Source: Candidatus Sumerlaeota bacterium
Lineage (GTDB): Bacteria > Sumerlaeota > Sumerlaeia > JADFCT01
Length of the DNA stretch: 8,474 nt
Direction: 5' to 3'
NCBI GenBank assembly: GCA_017161665.1
Contig: JADFCT010000156.1
Location: 1 to 8,474, forward strand
Both the position numbers and the translations under genes were made by a program. Below, one piece after another: positions 1 to 5,881 of this stretch; the stretch's first letter is position 1; every line of letters begins with the position of its first letter. The notes under the pieces were generated by a model, which worked only from the letters and a program-made list of their open reading frames with translations, searched no databases and had not been told where the DNA came from.

Positions 1-593
1 CCTGTGTCGACCGATATGTTTTCAGGATTGAATTTACATACGTTTAGTTCAGCAGTCGTGACGATGACGTTGACGTAAAATCGTATATAGTCAATTTTAT
101 TGACTAAAAAATGGTATTCTTCTTTTGCGAGCGCCTCTGATGCCTCGATAACTTCAGCCGCGACTCTTTCCAACATGGGCCGACTTTTGTTATCCTGCCC
201 GGGAACGACACAAAAATCGCTCTCGTAAGTTGGATAATCTGCATTTATATCCGTCCAACCAAAATAAAACGTTTTCCCCCTATCATAACGCGATACCCAT
301 GCGCGCAAATGTCTTCTTTCGTAATGACGCCTATCCGATAAAAGAAATATCCAGTGCGAATTTTGGACTCTTTTGCATTCAACGACCATCACCGTGGTGC
401 CGTAGTGGTCAACTAAAACCAAGTCGATAAAGCCGCTGGCGCTTGTGTCAGCATTTTTCCAAGAATGCTCTTTGTAGAGAACTCTCCAGCCGTGAATGCC
501 CGACCTGGCATTGATTTGGTGCTCCAATCCAATCTGAAGCGGAAAGCCTGATTTATTGACAATGCTTTTTAATTTTTCTTCTGTCATGCTCAT
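1..593 (-). CDS. PD-(D/E)XK nuclease-like protein, 3' end cut by window edge
   Basis: An open frame of 197 codons runs from an ATG at 593 to the left edge without a stop; the C-terminus lies outside. The start overlaps the hsdR stop by one base (TAATG), and GAGG lies just upstream, so translation is probably coupled to hsdR. A second ATG (Met3, 587) is an alternative start. Residues 54-75 show a PD-(D/E)XK pattern: Asp57 in GFIDLVL, then Glu72-Cys-Lys74 in VVECKR, with Glu24 in an N-terminal helix as a possible extra active-site acid. This suggests a Mg-dependent restriction-endonuclease-like fold, hence DNA cleavage or a derived role; the actual substrate is unknown. I do not recognise the family by name. 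The stretch is visibly AT-richer than hsdR, with many AAA, TTT and ATA codons, suggesting separate acquisition. The frame is solid; the nuclease assignment rests on the motif only. Confidence 0.72.
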   Translation of the reverse strand, partial: MSMTEEKLKSIVNKSGFPLQIGLEHQINARSGIHGWRVLYKEHSWKNADTSASGFIDLVLVDHYGTTVMVVECKRVQNSHWIFLLSDRRHYERRHLRAWVSRYDRGKTFYFGWTDINADYPTYESDFCVVPGQDNKSRPMLERVAAEVIEASEALAKEEYHFLVNKIDYIRFYVNVIVTTAELNVCKFNPENISVDT

Positions 594-3500
594 TACACCG
601 CCTCTTCATAAGTTGCATTGAAAATCGCGTCCCCCAGCCATTTTTTGAAGCTGGGGTTGTCGCAGAACTGTTTGAAGAGTTCGGTGTGGTCGGAGAGCAT
701 GCCGAACACGGCGGCCTGTAGAGCGCGGTCGTGTTCGATGCGGGCGGCGGCTTTGTCGCTGTTTCTGATGGCGTTCTGGTAGGCCGTGTCGGCGGCGACT
801 TTGGCCGGAAGATCTTCGGCGATGATCTCCCGGATGCGGTCGGCGTCTTTCCATTCGATGTTGCCGAACTGCTCGTTGAAGGCGTTGATGATGTGGCTGA
901 GCCGGTCGAGTTCGGGTTCGTTTTTCCGGCCGCCGCCGTCGGTGGGGACCGGGCCGATCTCGCCGTCTTTGTCTTCCAGGGAGAGATTGAGGGTTTCCCG
1001 GACCTCGGCGCGGTAGCTGTCCATGTCGATGGCTTCGAGGATGCCCCGGGAAAGGTCCTCTTCCTGGGGCGCCGGCAGTTTGGGGACAAGGAAGTTCAGG
1101 AAGATGGACAGTTTTTCCCACTCGGCGCTGGTGTAAGGCAGGATCGACGCCAGGAAGTCGTAGGCCCGCATGAACGCCTTGGCTTTTCCCTTGAAATCGA
1201 CCTGGGCGTCTTCGTCCAAATCGGCGGTGTAGAGCCCGACGCAAACGTCCAGGATCACGTCGAGCCGGTCCCGGTCCGCGCCGTCGAGAAACCGCTTCAC
1301 CAAGGTTTCCACCTGGGGTCCGTCATACACCTGATATCCGTCCAGGGTCGCCTTGAGGTCGTGGAGTTTGTTGGGGTCCGTTTCTTCGCTGAGAACCGTG
1401 GTCCGGTAATAATCTGAAAAAGAGGCGGTGATTGTATCCACATCATTCATGAAATCGAGCACGAAGGTGTCGGTCTTTTGCGGGTGTGCGCGGTTGAGCC
1501 GCAGCAGCGTCTGCACCGCCTTGATGCCCGCCAGGATCTTGTCCACATACATGGTATGGAGCAGCGGCTCGTCGTAGCCGGTCTGGAATTTGTCCGCCAC
1601 CACCAGGAACCGGTAGGGGTCCTGCTGAAACTTCTTTTCGATCTGGCTGCCGGGGAATCCGTTGAAGCTGGCCTCGGTGACTTTCCGGCCGTCGAATTCG
1701 GGTTCGCCGGAAAAGGCCACAATGGCGCGGAAGGGGCTCTTGCACTCCGTCAGGTAAGCCGAGATGGCGTGGTAATACCGGATGGCCAGTTCGATGCCGC
1801 CGCAGACCACCATTGCCCGGGCTTTGCCGCCAATCTTGTGTTTCACGTGGTCGTGGAAATGGTCCACCATGATTTCGGCTTTGTCCCGGATGGCCTTTTC
1901 GTGGGCGCCGACAAACTTACGCAGCTTTTTGCGGGCCTTTTTCTTGTCGAATTCCGGATCACCTTCCACCGTTTTCAATAGCCGATAGTAGCTGTCCACC
2001 GGGGTGTAGTTGGCCAGCACATCCAGGATGAACCCTTCCTGGATCGCCTGCTTCATGGTGTAGGAATGGAAGGGCCGGTGGCGGATCTTGTCTCCCGCGG
2101 GAATGGGGTCGCCGAAGATTTCCAGCGTCTTGTTTTTGGGCGTGGCCGTAAACGCGAAATAACTGGCGTTGGCCAGCAGTTTTTTGGACTCCATGATCCG
2201 GTTGATCTTGTCCTCGAAGGTGTCTTCTTCCCGGGGTTCCGTTTCGTAACTCGCGCCTTTGTCCGCGGCCAGAAGCCAGTCTTCTTCCGGATCCTCATGC
2301 GCCGCCTGTTTTCCGGCCAGGGCCATATGCATTTTTGCGGAGGACCGCCCGCCCTGGCTGGAGTGGGCCTCATCGATGATGATGGCGAATTTGTTGCCCC
2401 GGTGTTCGTCGCCGATCCTGTCGAGGAGAAACTGGAACGTCTGAACCGTGGAGATGATAATCCGCTTTCCCGTGCGCAAAAAACCGCTGAGCTGATGCGT
2501 CTTGCTGACGGCGTCCCCCGTCACCGCGCCGATGAGCGAAGACACCTGGGCGAACTGCCGGATGGTGGTTCGAATCTGTTTGTCCAGCACCCGCCGGTCC
2601 GTAATGACCAGCACCGCGTCGAAAACAGGAACGCCGTCTTCTTGCAGCCCGATCAACTGATGGGCCAGCCAGGCAATGGAGTTGCTTTTTCCGCTGCCCG
2701 CCGAGTGCTGGATAAGGTATTTTCCGCCAACCCCGGTCTTGGCGGCGTCGCTCAGAAGCATGCGGACCGCGTCGAGCTGGTGGTAGCGGGGGAATATTTG
2801 CTTCGGCGGCTTTTTTCGACCCCGGTCGTCCTTTTCCTGAACGACCTGGGCGTAGTTTTCGAGGATCTCGGTCAGGCCCGGCTTGGCGAGAATCTCTTTC
2901 CAGAGGTAATCCGTTTTCAATCCATTGGGGTTCGGTGGATTGCCGGCGCCGTCGTTCCACCCTTTGTTGAAGGGCAGGAACCAGGACGCTTTGCCCTTGA
3001 GGTGGGTGCACATCCGCACTTCATGATCGTCAACCGCAAAATGGACCATGCATCGCCCGAACCTGAATAACGGCTCATTGGGGTTGCGGTCGCGCTGGTA
3101 CTGGCGAATGGCGTCGTGGACGGTCTGTTTGGTCAGGGAATTTTTCAGTTCAAAGGTCGCCACCGGCAACCCGTTGATAAAAATGCAAAGGTCCAGGGCC
3201 AGCTTGGTTTCGTCCGCGCTGTATCGAAGCTGCCGGGTAACGCTGAAGATGTTGGCTTTGTGCAGCGCCACCGCCTTGATGTTGCCGGGGGTGGGCGTGC
3301 CGTAGAACAGTTCCAGGCTTACCGGGCCATGTTTGACGCCTTTACGGAACACATCGATGACGCCGCGCTTGGCGATCTCGCTGTCCAGGCGATGGAGAAA
3401 CTGGTTCCGTTTGACGCCGTCCCGGTCCAGGGAGAGGGCTTCGAACGCCTTGGGTTGGGTGGTCTTCACGAACTCCTGTAACCGAGTCAAGTCGACGACG

Positions 3501-3610
3501 TACTCCCGGCTGTAGTCCTCGTTGGTCCCCTGAACGTAGCCGGCCTCGTTGAGGAGGGATTCGACGATCAGGGTTTCGAGGCCTTTTTCGGTGGTGTCGG
3601 TAACGGGCAT
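593..3610 (-). CDS. hsdR: Type I restriction enzyme, HsdR (endonuclease and translocase subunit)
   Basis: This is the motor and nuclease subunit of a type I restriction complex (R2M2S), which translocates DNA with ATP and cuts at a distance. Numbering from the start MPVTDTTEKG (1005 aa), the N-terminal nuclease domain has Asp140 in LDLCIFING and Glu154-Leu-Lys156 in TFELKN. The SF2 helicase core shows Walker A HSAGSGKS (about 302-309), DEAH (413-416), TATP (488-491), QTGYD (676-680) and a motif VI-like QTLLRLNR (700-707). The C-terminal helical region is complete and the length is normal. An in-frame ATG at 3622 overlaps the upstream stop (ATGA), but the ATG at 3610 is preferred because GAGG sits 6 nt before it and MPVTDTTEKGLE is a typical HsdR N-terminus. 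No frame damage is visible, unlike hsdM and hsdS in the same operon. Without working M and S partners it should be inert unless it joins another Hsd complex. Confidence 0.96.
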   Translation of the reverse strand: MPVTDTTEKGLETLIVESLLNEAGYVQGTNEDYSREYVVDLTRLQEFVKTTQPKAFEALSLDRDGVKRNQFLHRLDSEIAKRGVIDVFRKGVKHGPVSLELFYGTPTPGNIKAVALHKANIFSVTRQLRYSADETKLALDLCIFINGLPVATFELKNSLTKQTVHDAIRQYQRDRNPNEPLFRFGRCMVHFAVDDHEVRMCTHLKGKASWFLPFNKGWNDGAGNPPNPNGLKTDYLWKEILAKPGLTEILENYAQVVQEKDDRGRKKPPKQIFPRYHQLDAVRMLLSDAAKTGVGGKYLIQHSAGSGKSNSIAWLAHQLIGLQEDGVPVFDAVLVITDRRVLDKQIRTTIRQFAQVSSLIGAVTGDAVSKTHQLSGFLRTGKRIIISTVQTFQFLLDRIGDEHRGNKFAIIIDEAHSSQGGRSSAKMHMALAGKQAAHEDPEEDWLLAADKGASYETEPREEDTFEDKINRIMESKKLLANASYFAFTATPKNKTLEIFGDPIPAGDKIRHRPFHSYTMKQAIQEGFILDVLANYTPVDSYYRLLKTVEGDPEFDKKKARKKLRKFVGAHEKAIRDKAEIMVDHFHDHVKHKIGGKARAMVVCGGIELAIRYYHAISAYLTECKSPFRAIVAFSGEPEFDGRKVTEASFNGFPGSQIEKKFQQDPYRFLVVADKFQTGYDEPLLHTMYVDKILAGIKAVQTLLRLNRAHPQKTDTFVLDFMNDVDTITASFSDYYRTTVLSEETDPNKLHDLKATLDGYQVYDGPQVETLVKRFLDGADRDRLDVILDVCVGLYTADLDEDAQVDFKGKAKAFMRAYDFLASILPYTSAEWEKLSIFLNFLVPKLPAPQEEDLSRGILEAIDMDSYRAEVRETLNLSLEDKDGEIGPVPTDGGGRKNEPELDRLSHIINAFNEQFGNIEWKDADRIREIIAEDLPAKVAADTAYQNAIRNSDKAAARIEHDRALQAAVFGMLSDHTELFKQFCDNPSFKKWLGDAIFNATYEEAV

Positions 3611-3618
3611 TGGTCGCC

Positions 3619-4395
3619 TCATGCCGCTTGCAAAACGCCGGCAAGCTCGTCCGGTTTCGACCAGCGGGTTACGGCTGAAAGCTGTTCAGCGAGCCGAAAG
3701 TCTTCATCGCTCCAGACATCCGCCGTGTCGTCGAACAGGGAAACGAATTGAAGGGCTTCAGGCCCGGCGGCCAGATAATTGAGATCGTAAAAAGCCGTAT
3801 GCACCTGATTGACCACCATTCGCGCGGCGGAACGACTGCCGGTGCTGAGCACATAGACCAGCGAGCTTCGTCGAACCGTTCGGACATGGAAATCAGGGGT
3901 CCATACCCGGCCGGATCGGCCGGTCAGTTTTTCACCCCGCTCGTAACTGAATTTACGTTCAGCGAGAAAATCCGATACTTCATCCGTAACGGATTCCACT
4001 GATCGGGTCCGAAACGTAAACCAGAGATCCGATACACGCAGCGCCGCCTGAGCCACGCGCATTGCCACCGCCGCCAATTCGTCGCCGGGACGGCATCGGG
4101 CCAGCAACATGCCTTTGAAAAACTCCACCCCATGCGTCACACACGCATCTTCAATCAATGCTTTCTGTTTCGGGGACCGTCGGGGCGACACCGTTTGCAT
4201 TCGCAGCCATCGGGTCGTCTCGCCAAAATCAGACACCAGAATCACATCCCCTTGGGGCTTGCAGAACAGGTCGATAATGTCGCCGTCCGGGTAGAGATAA
4301 GGGGTCCGAATTCTGTGATATTCGCCATGAGGTTCGCAGATGAACAGGCTGCCCAAGCCATTGGTAAATTTCAGGCAAAAATCCATGTCGCTCAT
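3619..4395 (-). CDS. DUF1828/DUF1829 domain protein
   Basis: This 258-residue protein matches from memory the paired Pfam families DUF1828 (about residues 28-115) and DUF1829 (about 150-250), whose function is not established. DUF1828 features are TPYLYPDGDIIDLF, then VILVSDFGETTRWL. The C-terminal half has GRSGRVWTPDFHVRT followed by a strand and helix (SLVYVLSTGSRSAARMVVNQ). No signal peptide or membrane segment is seen, so it is probably cytosolic. The start ATG overlaps the stop of the preceding small gene (ATGA), with GGAAGGA about 8 nt upstream; Met4 is an alternative start. Its own stop overlaps the alternative upstream ATG of hsdR. Being coupled on both sides, it belongs to the same transcript. 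It may form a functional pair with the preceding gene, for example toxin-antitoxin or another defence accessory, but that is inference from spacing and island context only. Confidence 0.85.
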   Translation of the reverse strand: MSDMDFCLKFTNGLGSLFICEPHGEYHRIRTPYLYPDGDIIDLFCKPQGDVILVSDFGETTRWLRMQTVSPRRSPKQKALIEDACVTHGVEFFKGMLLARCRPGDELAAVAMRVAQAALRVSDLWFTFRTRSVESVTDEVSDFLAERKFSYERGEKLTGRSGRVWTPDFHVRTVRRSSLVYVLSTGSRSAARMVVNQVHTAFYDLNYLAAGPEALQFVSLFDDTADVWSDEDFRLAEQLSAVTRWSKPDELAGVLQAA

Positions 4396-4850
4396 AGGAA
4401 CAATCCTTCCTGAACGGGAGGGGGCACATTCAAATTCCCATTATGCGTCAATTTTGATTCGGCGCAGAACTGTTTCCACACCGCCACCGGATCATTCACG
4501 GGCGCCGTGATGTCCTCCGGGACATAGGCTTCTTTGTCGCGGAATTGTTCGGTCCATTTGTGCTTGTGAATTTCTCCGACCTGATTGCACTGCGGATTGT
4601 GGTGGTCTTTTCCAAGATCGAGTCCATACACGCGACCGGCTGTCCTGATGATCAAACCATAAGACAGCGACGGGATGAGCGCGTTGTAGCTGCCCCGCAC
4701 GAACAACGGCCAACCCGACTCGGATTGCACTTCCACGCGAAACTCAACCGAAGACGAATGGTCTTCGTCTTCCTGCCAGACAATGTCGCCTTCGATCCGC
4801 TTTGATTCATCATTCAGGATCGCATCAAGTTCAGTGTTCGTCAATGTCAC
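4392..4850 (-). CDS. Small uncharacterised protein, probably DUF6978 family
   Basis: The 152-residue protein starts at GTG 4850, chosen because AAAGGAG lies 5 nt upstream and the product begins MTLTNTELDAIL. The middle is a polar patch rich in possible metal-binding or catalytic residues: GLDLGKDHHNPQC (76-88: Asp78, Asp82, His83, His84, Cys88), then His95, His97, Trp99 and Arg104-Asp105 in HKHKWTEQFRD. I recall this pattern from the family named DUF6978, whose function is unknown to me; the family name is tentative. No signal peptide or transmembrane helix is visible. It is the first gene after the only real intergenic gap in the operon, so it may have its own promoter, and its stop overlaps the start of the DUF1828/1829 gene (ATGA). 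The His/Cys/Asp cluster could suit a nuclease or metal site, but this cannot be decided from sequence alone. Confidence 0.8.
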   Translation of the reverse strand: MTLTNTELDAILNDESKRIEGDIVWQEDEDHSSSVEFRVEVQSESGWPLFVRGSYNALIPSLSYGLIIRTAGRVYGLDLGKDHHNPQCNQVGEIHKHKWTEQFRDKEAYVPEDITAPVNDPVAVWKQFCAESKLTHNGNLNVPPPVQEGLFL

Positions 4851-4855
4851 AGCCG

Positions 4856-4862
4856 CTCCTTT
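4856..4862 (-). promoter_or_regulatory. Strong Shine-Dalgarno site
   Basis: On the minus strand AAAGGAG lies 5 nt before the GTG at 4850. It decides the GTG start of the small DUF6978-like gene, which has no suitable ATG nearby. It is the best ribosome binding site in the window and suits a gene that is not translationally coupled to its upstream neighbour. Confidence 0.7.
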
Positions 4863-4902
4863 CGCTCATCTGCATTTGCAAACATCTAAGTTACTGGTCT
4901 TT

Positions 4903-4914
4903 CCCGTCGACGGG
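4903..4914. repeat. 12-bp perfect palindrome in the only intergenic gap
   Basis: CCCGTCGACGGG is its own reverse complement. It sits in the 86-nt gap between the DarG-CTD-like gene and the DUF6978-like gene, about 52 nt before the GTG start. Such a site could be an operator for a dimeric regulator, perhaps a product of this operon. No T-tract follows it, so it is not an intrinsic terminator, and I see no clear -35/-10 pair around it. It may be chance in GC-rich DNA. Confidence 0.35.
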
Positions 4915-4936
4915 CGTCGGTATTGCATGCCGTGGT

Positions 4937-5521
4937 TTATCCATTGAATTCGCCGATCCAGTCCTGATCCCTGAGCACGTCCACGGCAAGGGAAATCTGG
5001 CGCGGCGTGAACCGACGTTTGCGGTCGTGCCATGCGTAGGTTTTGGAAACGACATCTTCCCGTGATGTTGCGTTTTCTTTTTTGACCAACCAATGGGCCG
5101 TGGACAGCAGTTCCAGGCCGAAGGGCGATTCGAAGCCATCGACCAGCCAGGTGACTTTTTGAAACCGCTTTTGCGTTTCGGGGTGCGATTCCAGGAACTT
5201 GGACGCCGCGTCCACGGCCTCGGGGATCAGATTGAGCTGTTTGTCCGGGGCGTCGCCGCCATAGGCGTATCCCAATACGAAGTGTCCTTCGATGGCGCTC
5301 ATGACGTGGCTTAGGTTTTCGGCATAGGGGCCATAGTGCGCTTTATTGAATTTGAGCTTGAGCGGTTCCCCGCTCTCCTGCATGAAATACATGAGTTTGT
5401 GGACTTCGAGTGGGGTTACGATGGGGTCAAGGAGGCCGGCGAGGTAGCGGTGCATTAAGGCCACGAGAGCGGCGCGGCAAGGCGTCATCTTTGGTGTTTT
5501 TGCGGATGCCCTTGTCATCAT
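4937..5521 (-). CDS. Stand-alone protein resembling the DarG C-terminal (DarT-binding) domain
   Basis: The 194-residue product aligns from memory with the C-terminal part of DarG antitoxins. Signature stretches are MTPCRAALVALMHRYLAGLL (12-31), LEVHKLMYFMQESGEPLKL (38-56), YGPYAENLSHVMSAIEGHF (63-81) and ESPFGLELLSTAHW (131-144). Known DarG proteins have an N-terminal macrodomain that removes ADP-ribose from DNA and a C-terminal domain that binds and blocks the toxin DarT. The macrodomain is absent here, and no darT lies upstream. The KLMYF...YGPYAENL pattern also recalls the SocA/DUF4065 (Panacea) antitoxin-domain family; that link is my inference. Two ATGs are possible: 5521 overlaps the hsdS stop as ATGA and 5518 as TGATG, with GAGG very close upstream. 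It may be a relic of a darTG locus, a free-standing antitoxin, or a domain reused with the hsd genes. The gene is intact and terminates with TAA. Confidence 0.82.
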   Translation of the reverse strand: MMTRASAKTPKMTPCRAALVALMHRYLAGLLDPIVTPLEVHKLMYFMQESGEPLKLKFNKAHYGPYAENLSHVMSAIEGHFVLGYAYGGDAPDKQLNLIPEAVDAASKFLESHPETQKRFQKVTWLVDGFESPFGLELLSTAHWLVKKENATSREDVVSKTYAWHDRKRRFTPRQISLAVDVLRDQDWIGEFNG

Positions 5522-5881
5522 TCCTCGATCTCCCCGGCGAGCGCTTCGAGTTCTTCTGCCAATTCTATCGTTTCTGAGCTGCCCGTCGTTGGGGCGAGAT
5601 GGCGCACATCGATTTTGCCGGTGACAACTTCGGCGATGAGGCGATTAGGGTATTCTTGGATTAGTTTGATCTGTTCTTCGGCGTTCTTAATGAGCAAGAG
5701 ATGCTCGCAAAACCACGCCTTTTTCACGTAAAACTGATAGGAGCGGCAAATCAGGGCAATTTTTGATGCTTTTGCGGCTTGATATGGCGCCAAGGCTGGC
5801 AATATTCCAATGGGACGGGACTTTCCCCATCCACTTGTCATTGGAATCCTTGTATTCAGGATACGCCCGTAAACCCATCAC
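5518..5881 (-). pseudogene. hsdS: HsdS specificity subunit remnant (internally deleted, frameshifted)
   Basis: HsdS carries the two target-recognition domains that set the sequence specificity of type I enzymes. The start is typical: ATG 5878 (GTG 5881 possible) gives MGLRAYPEYKDSNDKWMGKV with the W-x-G-x-VP-x-HW signature, then SSRKSIKNCPDLPLLSVLRE, about 58 residues in. This frame stops at 5687. The family's C-terminus continues in another frame (from about 5700 to 5518): NAEEQIKLIQEYPNRLIAEV, TGKIDVRHL and an acidic tail. Normal HsdS proteins are around 400 residues, so essentially both recognition domains and the central conserved helix are missing. The switch lies near 5690-5710, where GAGCA and TGCTC form a 5-bp inverted repeat. 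The start overlaps the DUF1016 stop (TGATG) and the end overlaps the next gene, so operon order survives. No functional specificity subunit can be made from this locus. Confidence 0.88.

Noticed and set aside
230..430. 66-codon plus-strand open frame
   Set aside because: It is antisense to the better supported nuclease-like frame that runs to the window edge with an Asp...Glu-x-Lys motif and coupled start.
606..1244. 212-codon minus-strand frame, and a 178-codon one at 553-1089
   Set aside because: Both are Arg/Pro/Ser-rich out-of-frame readings of hsdR with no family resemblance.
731..1417. 228-codon open frame on the plus strand
   Set aside because: It is antisense to the hsdR C-terminus and low in complexity (Val/Gly/Phe-rich); the hsdR frame explains the region.
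2565..2580. GGTTCGAATC, resembling a tRNA T-arm
   Set aside because: No acceptor, D or anticodon arms flank it, and it encodes part of a conserved hsdR stretch (QIRTTIRQ) on the other strand.
2800..2822. GC-rich bases followed by TTTTTT on the plus strand, like a terminator
   Set aside because: The T run is the complement of lysine codons in hsdR (GRKKPPK); there is no clear stem and no plus-strand gene to terminate.
2066..3070. 334-codon open frame on the plus strand
   Set aside because: It lies entirely antisense to the helicase core of hsdR, has no recognisable domain, and is a typical shadow frame of GC-rich codon usage.
5687..5841. hsdS remnant as two small functional proteins
   Set aside because: The upstream piece of the C-terminal frame is only the shifted reading of the hsdS N-terminus, and neither piece contains a recognition domain, so a deletion remnant is the simpler reading.
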